Assembly: GCA_949825045.1 (NCBI GenBank)
Contig: OX463836.1
Coordinates: 10,557,829-10,621,828 of the forward strand
Direction: 5' to 3'
DNA from: Argyresthia goedartella
Lineage: Eukaryota > Arthropoda > Insecta > Lepidoptera > Argyresthiidae
Length of the DNA stretch: 64,000 nucleotides
Below, piece after piece: positions 49,690-60,830 of the stretch (position 1 is the first letter of the stretch; every line of letters begins with the position of its first letter). The notes beneath the pieces were generated by a model that searched no databases, was not told the origin of the DNA, and worked only from the letters and a program-made list of their open reading frames with translations. The position numbers and the translations under genes were made by a program.

Positions 49690-49900
49690 CGAGGTATAAC
49701 AAAGTTGACAGTTATAATTCGACGATTTCCCTTGACTTTCCCTGCCTATTGACAAAATAACACGATATTCCACTCAAAACAAACAATGCTTATATACCGT
49801 AGCTATTGAGATGACGTCTCCTTTCTTTTTGCTGGGCGGTCGGCTGATTTGTACGGAGGAATGAAAATAAAGTTGCTCTGTTCATTTTCATAGTTAAAGT
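49690..49900 (+). repeat. Dispersed repeat shared with 53410-53640
   Basis: 'ATTTCCCTTGACTTTCCCTG', 'TTGACAAAATAACACGATAT' and 'ATATACCGTAGCTATTGAGA' recur at 53440-53520 with few changes, and the adjoining 'GTTGCTCTG' region also matches. Identity unknown; non-coding. Confidence 0.7.
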
Positions 49901-50130
49901 TGTTTTATGTATGTCACAGGAAGATAGTCAAAAACGTCAGGTAGTTGAACAACTATCGACAAATAGTAAACCAGACCGACAGGGTTTAGAATTTACGTTT
50001 CTTTTGTTGTTACATGTCAACCTAAGACGAAGACTATTCGGGGGCTTCGCTGCGCTCGCCCCCTCTAGTCTTCACCTAAGCTACCGCAGTGTTTGCCCTG
50101 GTATTTCATTTGCAATTCAAGTTTAAACCA

Positions 50131-51431
50131 TTACGGAGTTAGAAATAAAGCGTTGGATCTACTAAGATCATACCTAAGCAATAGAATTCAAAAGGCAGAA
50201 GTTAACGGCGTAAAATCTGATGGATCGGGTGTTAAAATTGGCGTTCCACAAGGTTTCATATTAGGCCCTTTCTTATTCCTGGTATATATTAATGATCTGC
50301 CTTTCATGGTGGAGAAATTAACTGACATAGTGTTGTTTGCTGATGATACTTCAATGGTCTTCAAAATTGAAAGACAAAAAGGAGATTTTGATGATGTTAA
50401 TGGTGTATTGTCTTTAACCTTGAATTGGTTCACAGTTAATAATTTATTGTTAAACGCTGGTAAAACCAAGTGTATCAAATTCTCACTTCCAAATGTCAGG
50501 CAAGTTGAGACCAGTTTGGTGTTAGACAACAGCACGTTAGAATTGGTAAATGATACGAAGTTTCTTGGAATAACCATTGATAGTAAATTGCAGTGGGGAC
50601 CCCACATAGATAAATTGGCTGGTAAATTAAGTTCTGCGGCTTACGCTGTTAGGAACATCAGACAAAGCACGGATGTGGCTACATCTAGGCTAGTATATTT
50701 TAGTTACTTTCATAGTGTGATGTCCTATGGTATCTTGTTGTGGGGGAAAGCAGCGGATATTCAAACTATTTTTATTTTACAGAAAAGAGCTATTCGAGCA
50801 ATTTATAATTTAAAACGAACAGACTCCTTAAGAGAGCTTTTTAAAGAAATTGACATACTAACAGTAGCTAGTCAATTTATTTTCGAAAATATAATGTATG
50901 TACGCAAGAACCTTACAACATTTTCCAAACTTAGCGACAGCTGTAATGTTAACCTAGGAAATAATCACAGACTATGTGCGCCCCGTTTTAGACTCGCGAA
51001 GGTTAGCAATTCTTTCAAGGGTCAGTGCATTCTCTACTACAATAAGATACCTCTGGAGATTTTGAAATTGCAATTTGAGCAATTTAAAAAGCATGTTAAA
51101 GCGACTTTGTCGAAAAAGGGATATTACAATGTTCAAGATTACTTAAATGACAGGACTGTATGGGGTTAATCTGGCTCAACACAGTCCTTGCTGTTAATAA
51201 TTTTGTAATTATTTATTCCTGCTTATTAATCATAACAATTAAATTTTTCATATTTGTATTAGTTAAGCACAACCTATTTTTAAAAGAGATCTAAAAATAA
51301 ATCTGTGGGAGTTTCTACGCCCTTCTTCTCCCACAGTGGTCCAATGTAGAGAAGAGGCAAAAAATGACGTTTGCTAAGTATATGTAAATATCTACAGTAA
51401 TAAAGTACTTTGACTATTGACTATTGACTAT
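50131..51431 (+). mobile_element. Truncated non-LTR retrotransposon inside MITE-1
   Basis: 5'-truncated: ORF2 starts mid reverse transcriptase, followed by a 3' UTR with 'TGTGGGAGTTTCTACGCC' and a tail of GACTATT repeats (about 51412-51431). The 3' UTR family recurs at 8574, 38550, 43040 (reverse) and 52745. Confidence 0.9.
50132..51169 (+). pseudogene. LINE ORF2 reverse transcriptase, C-terminal part, open
   Basis: About 345 codons in one open frame from the truncation to the TAA at 51169. It carries 'GVPQGFILGPFLFLVYIND' and the catalytic 'FADDTSM', then 'TKFLGITIDSKLQWGPHI' and 'KRAIRAIYNLK', the usual order of jockey/CR1-type ORF2. The endonuclease and N-terminal RT are missing. The intact frame suggests a fairly recent insertion. 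An ATG-initiated reading starts in MITE sequence (50093) and is not meaningful. Confidence 0.85.
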
Positions 51432-51609
51432 TAACCAGTTTACTATTTAACGGTTTTAATTTAACCGTTAGTTTATCAACTAACGCGTCATATAGTAAGC
51501 AGTACGCTATAGTTTACTATCTGTCGATAGTTGACCGACTACTGAGAAATAAAACGTCAGTTTGTCAACTAAAGGTTTTGACAATCTTACAGTGTTTACA
51601 GTTGTCTTA

Positions 51610-51960
51610 CTAAGAATTAACTGTGAGCCATGGCAAACCCTCTTTACTGCGTCCAAAAACCGCAAGTTACGACCAGCATAATGATATACTACTTGGTAAA
51701 AACTCGTTTCTTATCTGAATATTGATTCAAATTTCGAACGTCGACGCCCGCCTGCGTGTCGCCACTAGTTTGTCTGTGAAGTTGGTACTACTGAACAAGC
51801 TAAACAAGTGCAGAGCAATTATCAATGCCACAATGCCGATCGAACATGCGGTTCCTGAACACATCAAAGAGAGCTTGTGATATGTGTGTAGATAAACTAG
51901 TGTATGTAACTGTACATCATTAGGCATTATGTATCAGTCACATAAATTACTATTAAATGC
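51610..51960. mobile_element. Element F, shortened, inverted relative to 36555
   Basis: 'AACCCTCTTTACTGCGTCC', 'ATTTCGAACGTCGACGCCCG', 'CACATCAAAGAGAGCTTGTG' and 'AGATAAACTAGTGTATGTAA' match the reverse complement of 36555-37060. The section with the GAGCCGAAGG palindrome is deleted. Confidence 0.7.
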
Positions 51961-52370
51961 CTGGTTAACTTCTCGTGTTAATTCGTGGCTTTATTTTCTA
52001 CTGCCTAACATCTCGTGTTAGATCGGAGAATAAAATATCAATTACCTCGTGGTTGGTCGCCGTCTCTTGAATGCAGTACACGACTTTTAGCCCTTACTTT
52101 ATTTTCGTCGCCATTGGCCCTCTTTTGACTCCGAAGGTACTTTTATTTAAAGGTACCGTTTGGACGGAAGCTTGTTCGGATACCTAAAGCATAGAGTAAT
52201 AATATAAAGAAGAGTGTCCATCGCCATACAAAGCACCGTACATCGAAAAATAGTTCATTGGTAACAATGTAGATGTCGCCCATAGTATTTTCCATCACTA
52301 AATTGTAATTTCAATCTTCACCACAATCTCAATGTTTTCAATGTATTTGTAATAATCGCCGTTCTTATCA
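51961..52370. other. Gene-free stretch
   Basis: No gene or repeat recognised. 'TTCTCGTGTTA' and 'CATCTCGTGTTAG' recur near 51968 and 52011. Confidence 0.45.
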
Positions 52371-52448
52371 GCAAGGTGGATGGCCGAGCGGTTCCTCTTC
52401 AGACTTTCAAGCGGTTGATCGTGGTTCGATCCCCAGTGCGGACAAATT
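52371..52448 (+). other. tRNA-like sequence (tRNA-derived repeat or pseudogene)
   Basis: 'GGTGGATGGCCGAGCGGTTC' resembles a type-II (Leu/Ser-like) D-arm region and 'GTGGTTCGATCCCCAGTGC' a T-arm. The presumed acceptor ends do not pair well, so a working tRNA is unlikely; a SINE head is more likely. Confidence 0.45.
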
Positions 52449-52744
52449 ACGTTTTGTATGTTGTTTGTAAGGTTTTATTTATTGAGTCAAAGTTTTTTTT
52501 TATTTATTTAATGTAGTTACTGCAAATAGTATTGCGATCAACTTTTGTAATTAACTTTCTAACACGTTTACGGTGTTACACGCGTATTTTTAGGGTTACC
52601 TTAAAAATGAATTAACTAACTAATTAATTAACCTTTCTTCCGGAGCACGATGTTTTGTTCGGGATGGCTAGTCTCTTTGTATTATAAGTGTATGCCTAAA
52701 GTATTGATACCGGGTACCGGAATGCTACTTTAACGTCAGATACC

Positions 52745-53150
52745 TTTAAAAAGACCCGGTCAAGACCGCAGATCTTGAAATTGCCATTTGAGCAATTTAA
52801 AAACCAAGCGACTTTGTCGAAAAAGGGATATTACAATGTTCAAGATTACTTAAATGATGGGTCTGTATGGGGTTAATCTGGCTCAACCTAATAGACCTTG
52901 CTGTTAATAATTTTGTAATTATTTATTCCTGCTTATTAATTATGATAATGACTAAATATTATATTTTGTATTAGTTTAGCATAAGCAATTTTTAAAAAGA
53001 GATCTAAAAATCAATCTGTGGGAGTTTCTACGCCCTTCTTCTCCCACAGTGGTCCAATGTAGAGAAGGGGCAAAAAATGGCGATTGCTTTGTATATGTAA
53101 ATATCTACAGTAATAAAGACTTGGAATTTGGAATTTGGAATTTGGCTTTT
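52745..53150 (+). mobile_element. LINE 3'-end fragment
   Basis: Starts in the last ORF2 codons ('CAAGATTACTTAAATGATGG', then 'TCTGTATGGGGTTAATCTGG'), runs through the 3' UTR and ends in TTTGGAA repeats at about 53127-53147. The tail unit differs from the GACTATT tail of the copy at 50131-51431. Confidence 0.8.
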
Positions 53151-53409
53151 TAAAGTTACCTTTTCAGTCCCTGCGCGACCTTCTTTTCGGCAAATTTTTG
53201 AGGTAACTTGCTGAAAAAGCGGAAAGAGTATACGCAAAGATTTTCCTAATTGTCGCGCGCGCACAATGACGTTTGGCAGTTGGCAGGAGTGAGTTTGACA
53301 GGCAGTGGATACCACCTGTTTTTTTTTTGTCTGAAGACTAGGTGCGGGCACGTTCGAGCGTATCAGGGCTTACTACATGCTCAATGTAAATCTCGGAGAC
53401 GGAGCCAAG

Positions 53410-53640
53410 GTAATTAACAGTTATAATTCGGTAATTTCCCTTGACTTTCCCTGCCTATTGACAAAATAACGCGATATTCCACTTATAACAAACAATGCGA
53501 ATATACCGTAGCTATTGAGAGGACATCTTCATTTATTTTCCGCCGGGCGGTGGGCAGCATTGTAAGTTGGAGTGAAAAATGAGTTGCTCTGATCAAATCT
53601 GTTTCATAGTGAAAGTTGTTCAGAACGATGAGGCCTATCA
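53410..53640 (+). repeat. Dispersed repeat shared with 49690-49900
   Basis: See the partner. The 3' part ('AGTTGCTCTGATCAAATCTG', 'ATAGTGAAAGTTGTTCAG') also matches 3668-3725. Non-coding, unknown class. Confidence 0.7.
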
Positions 53641-53664
53641 AAAGCTCCTGGGTTTAACATTAAA

Positions 53665-53862
53665 GAATTATTATGTGGGAGCCCCGTTGAGTATTTTTTT
53701 ATTCTGTTTTTCAGTATTTGTTGTTATAGCGGCAACAGAAATACATCATCTGCGAAAATTTCAACTGCATAACTATCACGGTTCATGAGTTACAGCCTGG
53801 TGATAGACGGACAGACAGACGGACAGGTCCCGTTTGGCACCCTTCGCGTACGGAACCCTAGA
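53665..53862 (+). mobile_element. GACGG-family 3' half
   Basis: 'TTGTTATAGCGGCAACAGAA', 'GACGGACAGACAGACGGACA' and 'CGTACGGAACCCTAG'. A deletion removes the 'TTAGTAATAGG' segment before 'GTCCCGTTTGGC'. Confidence 0.75.
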
Positions 53863-53894
53863 AACCGCTGAGGGGTTCCCCCTCTAGCGAAAAG

Positions 53895-54175
53895 TTAATA
53901 TAAACGTAACCCATTAATGGCCCCGACGAGGGGCACAGGCCTTTACCCGGATACGAGTAAGAGTTAGCCATTCTCCACCACGCTGGCTCAGTGCGGGTTG
54001 ATGGAGGGGTTTTACGGCCAGTAGCACGTAGCGATAGTAGCCGGGACCTACAGCTTCACGTGTCATCCGAAACACTGAATGTCCGATACCATAATTAAGA
54101 TAAATTAATTATCTCATTGGTACATGGTCAGGATTCGAACCTGCATCTCCTGTGTGAGAAGCAAGCGTGATACCT
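53895..54175 (-). mobile_element. SINE-D, nearly complete
   Basis: 'GGGGCACAGGCCTTTACCCG', 'GCTGGCTCAGTGCGGGTTG' and, at the tRNA-like end, 'GGATTCGAACCTGCATCTCC'. Confidence 0.75.
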
Positions 54176-55335
54176 CTTTTAATAAACTCAATAAATAATT
54201 TCTCCGACTTCTCAGCTAAAAATTTCAAGCCATAAGGTTGAAAATCTGGTAGGAAGTACAATCCCTCAGTCCTTTTAAAGTTTACTCACCTGGATTTTAA
54301 AGTCACCGATTTAAACAAGTACCTACTATAAAAATGCAAAACAATCCCAATATAAGTACGCTACGTAAGCAACTGTTTCTTACAGAAGATATATTTTCCT
54401 TTCGGCACGGACAAAAGCCAGTATATTTCAAGACTGCCCCAATATTACATAAAATCTCTCCCCAACTGGAAGTTATTTCTCACTGGCCGCCCCTCTAAAA
54501 CCAAGATTAATGATACGCGATCAACTGTGCTTCTATCGACGGGCCTTGTATTAGAAATCATAACTTTTCTTCTAAACAGCTATAAAGACCTCTGTGGAGT
54601 GGTGGCCAGGGGTCTGCCTCATACGCGGTCGGTCCCGGGTTTTATTTCATTTGTACACCTTTCGTCTGTGGCGGCGACCGGATTCCGGATCGAAATTTTC
54701 ATGGGTTTTGAACTTTATTATCAAGCAATAAGGTCCAAAATCGCGGGTTAATCAGTGTAAATATTAATTATATCAAATAATCCGGAAAAAGGAAAGAAAA
54801 AACCCTGTATCGTGGATTAATTGAAGAGATTATACAAATGGAATTATTATTAAAGTTATTTTAGTGTGAACACTATATGTTGCCATAAATTGTGTTGTCG
54901 AATTGTATTCAACAATAAATCATACTCGTAAAATCGATTAACAAAGAATTGATTGATTCTAGCCTGGTCATCGCATAAAAAGGCTGAAGGGACACACTTA
55001 CTTCCTACGACAATAGTTGCATGTAAGTGCTTTAGTGTGTCGCAGAGAAATGGTGACTTAGGTTATTGTAGACGTGACTAAAAAGCGGTTTTTCTTGGTC
55101 TTTGGTAAAATTTGACTACAAATTTTTATTAGACGAATGATTAATGACAATATAGGTTTAATTGTTAATTGATAATAATAATTTAAAAAAAACTTTTCAC
55201 CTCAGCAGCTCAAACGAGAGGGTTTTGCTGCGAGTAAACAGTGTGCAAAGCTAAACTTGGGATATTACTTAAAAACATCAATTAGTCAAACGAATCGAAA
55301 CACCTTTCAAATATTTGTGAATTGGATGCAGCAAA
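54176..55335. other. Gene-free stretch
   Basis: No gene. A weak tRNA-like scrap ('GGGTCTGCCTCATACGCGG', 'GGTCCCGGGTT') near 54605-54640 may be a SINE-B head. Otherwise unassigned. Confidence 0.45.
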
Positions 55336-55863
55336 GAGTCTGGCAGGCTAAGGAAGGAGCAGTGGCCACTGTGAGATTTTATGTTTTTTTTTACACGTTT
55401 GTTCGTTACCATGACAATGACAGATTTTTTGCGTAGATGCACCCAACCCAATGAAACAATTTTTGGTGTGTTGAAAGATATTTGTTTGTTTGTTTTGAAT
55501 TATAATTTTCATGGGTGGTGCCTTTCAAGGAACCTGTCAAAAATAAATGTCAAAAAAAAATGTGTTTTTTTTTCTGGAATTTTTCAACCAACTCTTTTGT
55601 AAATAATACATTAGAGTATAATTTAACTCAATGTACATAGATACTAGTTGTTTTCAATATTCTGGCTACAATAGCTTAGGAGAAATTAGACTTTGAAATA
55701 ACCTCTGCAGGTTTGACGTTTTTGTCAAAATCTCGGAAAGTATTCATGGTAGCCGGCTGTAAATTGGAGCGCAGCCTAGTTAAATGGTAACGAACAAACG
55801 TGTAAAAAAAAACAGTAAATCTCACAGTGGCCACTGCTCCTTCCTTAGCCTGCCAGACCCTTT
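55336..55863. mobile_element. Foldback element with about 78-bp inverted arms
   Basis: The left arm 55336-55413 ('GTCTGGCAGGCTAAGGAAGG', 'AGTGGCCACTGTGAGATTT', 'ACACGTTTGTTCGTTACCAT') and the right arm 55785-55863 are near-perfect reverse complements. The roughly 370-bp spacer is AT-rich and non-coding. Confidence 0.85.
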
Positions 55864-55871
55864 GGCTATCC

Positions 55872-55919
55872 AAAATCGAAATTGATTTTTTTTTTGACAA
55901 AAAAAAATCAATTTCGATT
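55872..55919. repeat. Perfect A/T-rich hairpin
   Basis: 'AATCGAAATTGATTTTTTTT' and its inverse 'AAAAAAAATCAATTTCGATT' are separated by a few bases. Close to the right arm of the foldback element. Confidence 0.85.
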
Positions 55920-56477
55920 ATTTCCGTTTGTTTTGGTATTATCCCTAGTGTTTAAAAAGTGGATTTTATGAAGTTTTGGGTTATCTGTTTATTTCACTTT
56001 TAAGATTTTGTGAACTATAGCGCCTTGAAATCCACCAGCTCTTTTCAGATTGCTGTAGGTTGTATTTACAAACCTCGTTTTGTTAGTGGCTGCTCTTCCG
56101 TCTCCTCTTCTATGGACGAAATCTGTGCTTTGTTCCCAAAGTAGAACTTTGCATAGCGGTTCTTTGAATATAACTGGACTCAGGGTAAGTGCGGTTCTCC
56201 CGCGTCTCGTTTTTCTTAATGCTTGTTACCTCAAAACTGGTACTGTTTACGAACCGATTTCATATTTTTTTTATTTTAATTGAAAGTTTGACCATCCATA
56301 TTGATACCATTTTTTTTTTATTAGAAATCCGTCCATTAGTTTGTTTTCTGAAGCAAAAATAATGGAATTATGATGTCATCGAGGTAAGCGAAATTGCGTA
56401 TAATTACTTTATTGCGACTTATCAGTGGTGGTCAAGGTCATTGTCGTAAGATGAATACTATCTATAAGTGCCGTATA
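55920..56477. other. Gene-free stretch
   Basis: No gene or repeat recognised. Confidence 0.45.
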
Positions 56478-56990
56478 TTCGTTTATCTACACACGTATCA
56501 TAAACCCTCTTTACTGCGTTCAAAAACCGCACGTTACGATCAGCATTATGTTAAACTACTTGGTAAAAACTCGTTTAGTATCTGGAAAACTACACATAAT
56601 GGTCATTATGTGTAGTTTTTCTACATATAATGACATTCAAATTTCGAACGCCGACGCCCACCCGCGTGCCGTCCCTAGTTTGTCTGTGAAGTTGGTACTG
56701 ACATTCAAATTTCGAACGCCGACGCCCGTCTGCTTGAAGTTGGTACTAAAGAACAAGCTAAACAATTGCAGAACTACAATGCCGGTCAAACATGCGGTTC
56801 CTGAACACATCAAAGAGAGCTTATGATATGTGTGTAGATAAACTAGTGTATGTAACTGTACATAATTAGGCATTAAAACTCTCGAGTGATATTATTATGA
56901 AACTCGCCTTCGGCTCGTTTCATAAACCCACTCTCGAGTTTTAATTCCCTCCATTATGCAGCAGTCACATAAACTACTATTATAATGTCG
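56478..56990. mobile_element. Element F, full copy, inverted relative to 36555
   Basis: 'TATCTACACACGTATCATAA', 'AAACTACACATAATGGTCAT', 'CACATCAAAGAGAGCTTATG' and the palindrome 'GAAACTCGCCTTCGGCTCG' near 56898. Same length as 36555-37060. Confidence 0.75.
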
Positions 56991-57631
56991 TGTAATATAT
57001 GTGGACTTGACTGTCAGACAGACAGATCTCGGAGCCTTGTTTTCGTGTATTTTGATGACATCCGCATCTCGACCGGGGAGGAAGAAATAGGGCTTGTTTT
57101 TCAAAAGTGTTTACCTTGGTGGATTATATGTGGTGTTAAGTGGTGTGGCGCTTGATATAAGCGGCAACATGCGACGCTCCACATCCCCGTGACCCCTTGT
57201 TGCCTGAAACGTAGTAGTCGATGCTGGTATGGTATGGGTGTGCAGCCTCTTCTATCTTGTAGCCTCAGTCCAATAGTTTCATCATCATCTTGTACAAAGA
57301 CGACATTCGCAGCCCGACAGGGACGGAGGAAATAGGGCATGACTTTAAAATAGTTTAAAAAATATATTTGACTTGGCGATTATTGTCTTATAAGCGAAGG
57401 ACGTTTAATTATTTTTTGTTGAGAAAATGCCACTTTTCTGTACAAAAATTCGGTGAAAACCTAAAAAAGTGAAATTCGATTTTAATTTCAAACAAAGAAA
57501 CATTTTGTTATTAAAAATCTCAGTAGTAAGCCCTTTTTTTATTGTTTATGAAAATATATACTTTGCATAAACTTGACCTGAAAATTACTTCAGAAATAAA
57601 TCGGAAAGCGTGCGTGGCGTTCACAAGAGGT
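56991..57631. other. Gene-free stretch
   Basis: Two related segments, 'CATCCGCATCTCGACCGGGG' (57058) and 'GACATTCGCAGCCCGACAGG' (57301), each followed by 'GAGGAA(G)AAATAGGGC', form an imperfect direct repeat. No gene. Confidence 0.5.
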
Positions 57632-57832
57632 ACAGGTGGGTTACCACAAACTTTTTCCGATTCAAATTAGGTTCAAAACAAGAACATCACCATGGCAACC
57701 GTTTCCATTCCAATTCGCCATAATGGGCTTTATTTACCTAATACCAAGACTTGTTTTAAGACGGTCACGGTAATTTTGCGGATCAAATTAGGTTCCTAAT
57801 CTGAATCGGCATAAGACGTTGTGGTAACCCCC
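57632..57832 (+). mobile_element. MITE-2, complete
   Basis: 'GGGTTACCACAAACTTTTTC' to 'GACGTTGTGGTAACCCCCC'. The terminal inverted repeat is GGGTTACCACAA. Internal 'CACCATGGCAACCGTTTCC' and 'TTTGCGGATCAAATTAGG'. Confidence 0.85.
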
Positions 57833-58017
57833 CAGTACGCGTACTTAAACTTGACCTCTCGACACTTCTCGGTTGTAGTCGCTGGAAGTGATCAAGATGT
57901 CCTGGATACTTGAAACTTGGCACAGAGGTGATCGTGATTACACTCATCACGATCACTAAGGGAAACATCGGAAAACAGTTAATTGTATTAGATGTACGAG
58001 TAAAGAATGGCTTGTAT

Positions 58018-58365
58018 TTAAACGATTACCAAAAACGCACCTATTTTACTACCAATAAATTCGAAATGACTGCCAGAATGGATAAATGTCCACCAAATTG
58101 TGTTTGGATAAATGATCACCAAACTTCTTTTTATGTTTGGTGTACTTAAGTTTATGTTTTAAGTATTTTTTGTTGTTCTTACATGTTCAACCTAACACGA
58201 AGGATAAAGGGGGCTTCGCTTCGCTCACCCCCTTTACCCTTCACCTAAGCTACCGCAGTATTTTGCCCTGATATTTTTTGCAACTTTTGGTGTTCACTTA
58301 TCCATTTTGGGTAGGAAAAAAATATTTTGGTGGTCATTATATTAGTTGCCTTAAAGAAACTGATT
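58018..58365. mobile_element. SL-family element, full
   Basis: 'TTTAAACGATTACCAAAAAC' to 'ATTTTGGTGGTCATTATATT'. The core hairpin is 'AAGGATAAAGGGGGC' with 'CCCCCTTTACCCTT'. About 90% like 48112-48475 by eye. Confidence 0.75.
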
Positions 58366-58644
58366 TACGATTAAGGTGCCGTGCTTCTCGGAAGTTTGTC
58401 AGTCGTATCATATAAAATGTACGGAAGACAAATGTATGTTTACACTTTTATGTGTGTGCCGCCATGAGTTTTGCACCCGCAGCATGCCCAGCGCGGCGCC
58501 GGGTGGTGGTAAGAGCAGGACAGCATACCTATAACGCATAGCTCTGTCACTATCATCGGTTAGATGACCCCTCGATTGACTAAGTGTACCCTGGGTACCC
58601 AAAGTCCCGTTATAAGTTTCGAATTGTATAACCATGGCATAAGG

Positions 58645-58830
58645 TTTAAAATAGCGACTCCTCAAAAAATCGCAACGTTTCGTGCGGTAATGTATCGTCA
58701 CGCCTTTTCCCATATGGGGTCGCAGAGGCACAATTAGGCCCACGTTTAGCCAGTGATTCAATCCTCCATTTTGCGTGGCAGGGGTTTAGCCCATCGCCGC
58801 AGCTACGGAGATTGTAGTTTCCTCTCAATG
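58645..58830 (-). mobile_element. SINE-C fragment, reverse
   Basis: 'CGCCTTTTCCCATATGGGGT', 'CGCAGAGGCACAATTAGGCC' and 'TTAGCCCATCGCCGCAGCTA'. tRNA head missing. Confidence 0.65.
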
Positions 58831-59005
58831 GTTTCTGTTCAATAAAAGGTAGATCCCACCTGGGAAACCTAAATGATGATGTGACAGGGGATACCACCTC
58901 GTGGCATCCGAATGCCGAACCCCCAAACTAGCTGATGCACGTGGCTCAGTCTGCTACAAAGCCACGTGTGATGATGACTGCAGATGTAGGGGTCCAGTGC
59001 CAGCC

Positions 59006-59463
59006 AGACCAGGGGGTTACCACAATCTTTTTCCGGTTAAAATTAGGCTCAAAACAAGCACATCACCATGGCAACCATTTCCATTCCAATTCGCCAAAAT
59101 GGGCTAGACTTGTTTTAAGACGGTCACGGTAATTTTGCGGATCAAATAATAATAATAATACCTTGGACACTATTTACACACATTGATCTAGCCCCAAACT
59201 AGGATTCCCTGTATCTTGGGTACTAGACAACGATACACATACTTATGTAGATAAATATTATACTTAGATAGATAAACAACCATGACTAGGGTACAATCAT
59301 CCGTTCTCATCAAACAAATATATGCTCCCACCGGGACTCGAACCCGGGACCCTTGGCTTCGTAGGCAGGGTCACTGCCGACTCGGCCATTCGGGTCGTGT
59401 TTCCTAATACTTAGGTTCCTAAGCTGCATTGGCATAAGACGTTGTGGTAGCCCCCGGAGCTCC
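59006..59463 (+). mobile_element. MITE-2 split by SINE-A
   Basis: The left part 59006-59146 ('GGGGGTTACCACAATC' to 'TTTTGCGGATCAAA') and the right part from about 59400 ('GGTTCCTAAGCTGCATTGG' to 'GACGTTGTGGTAGCCCCC') form one MITE-2 interrupted by SINE-A. Confidence 0.85.
59147..59399 (-). mobile_element. SINE-A inserted in MITE-2
   Basis: (TAA)n, 'CCTTGGACACTATTTACACA' ... 'GGACTCGAACCCGGGACCC', 'CGGCCATTCGGGTC'. Complete, reverse orientation. Confidence 0.85.
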
Positions 59464-59811
59464 CAGCTGGATCCCGACGGCACCTGGACTTAGATAGTTG
59501 GGCCACCAACCACGAGTACGTGGTAACTCACCGCGCCGCGAAACTATCCTCTCCGCGAGGGCTGTGGCGTGAATGATGTGACCAATTCAAACACTGACTA
59601 TAGTTTGATGTTTATGTCGCAGTTGGTTGGTTAAATCAGACACTAACTAACTCTCTACACCTATAATTAAATACTGACGTTGAACCAAGTCACTAGCATT
59701 TTGATTTAAAGCATCGTCGAAAACGTTTAACAATCTGTCTTAGCGAAAGCCGGCGGAAAGTTGGAAAACACGATGGCGTCACGACAACAGCTGATTTGCA
59801 CAGCTTATATC

Positions 59812-59930
59812 AGGGTAAAACATTGCGGTAGCTTAGGTGAAGGGTAACCTTCGTGTTCGGTTGAACATGTAAGAACAACAAAAGATACTTAAAACATAAA
59901 GTTAAGTACACATAAAAAAAATGTATATGT
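59812..59930 (-). mobile_element. SL-family fragment
   Basis: 'CATTGCGGTAGCTTAGGTGA', 'TTCGTGTTCGGTTGAACATG' and 'AACATAAAGTTAAGTACACA' are the reverse complement of the SL core and left arm; the C-rich half of the hairpin is deleted. Confidence 0.6.
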
Positions 59931-60604
59931 CTTGTTGCCTAGGAACGTTTAGACAACTCGTTAAACTTTTCGTTCACTCACTTGCCTGACGGCATTTTAG
60001 TGACTTGGTTAAATGTCGGTATTTAATTAACGGTCTCGAGAGTAACTTAAGTGTCTGATTTAACCACCTAACTGCGACATTTACACTGGTTGTCTATTGT
60101 CCTAGGACACGTTCTAGGAGAACAGAAAGAAAAGAATGAAAGATTTAGTGATGTGACGATATGAGCAAACAGATAGAAAAATGATTTCAATCGATCGGCT
60201 GTCGTTAATATCGATCTTTTACAAAATAAAACATCATGTTAATTTGTATTAACAGTTTCCGTCATCCGATTTATCAGTTATAATAAGTATCACTCAGGCA
60301 ACACGACACGCTATGACTTGCACAACTGAATGAATGAGTTGTTGTTACATTAACAACGAGAAATAACATTCGGAGATCGGCAATATGTTGCCAGCGCAAT
60401 ATGGCGATACGATGCTGTTAACACTATTGATATGAAACGCACTGGGTGGCGGAATCGCGGCTGTCGGTTTTTGTTGTACGCACGGCATTCGAAAAAGATG
60501 TAGATTTGAAATGTGTGCAGCCTTGAAATAACCCCAACGAGGGGCATGGGTCTATGCCCGTCGTAATCTTTACTTACCGTACAACATTAGGGCTTGGCCA
60601 ATGC

Positions 60605-60830
60605 ATACACTTTAAAAAAATAAATATATAAAGGCACATAAAATGTATCTGGCCCCATACTAGGACACCGTGTGTCGTGGTAACCAGAAACAGCGACATC
60701 ACTCACATATAAACATCCAAGACCTGGGCGTTATTTTCTTTATCTCCAGCCGGGGATCCAACCCGGGACCTCTCGCATGGCATGCTAGGCAGAGCCACTG
60801 CCGCAGCGCCACAGAGTTCCGTCGAATTAG
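60605..60830 (-). mobile_element. SINE-B, reverse, full
   Basis: 'TGGCCCCATACTAGGACACC', 'AACCAGAAACAGCGACATCA', 'AAACATCCAAGACCTGGGC' and 'GATCCAACCCGGGACCTC' to 'GGCAGAGCCACTGCC'. Confidence 0.75.

Larger units (their letters stand above)
49910..51594. mobile_element. MITE-1 split by a LINE insertion
   Basis: The left part 49910-50130 ('ATGTCACAGGAAGATAGTC' through 'GTTTAAACCA') and the right part from about 51432 ('AACCAGTTTACTATTTAACG' to 'CAATCTTACAGTG') join into one MITE-1 when the LINE at 50131-51431 is removed. 'AACCA' occurs at both junctions, a possible short target duplication. Confidence 0.85.

Noticed and set aside
52371..52448. Functional tRNA gene
   Set aside because: A- and B-box-like strings are present but the acceptor stem does not pair and no clear anticodon arm was found.
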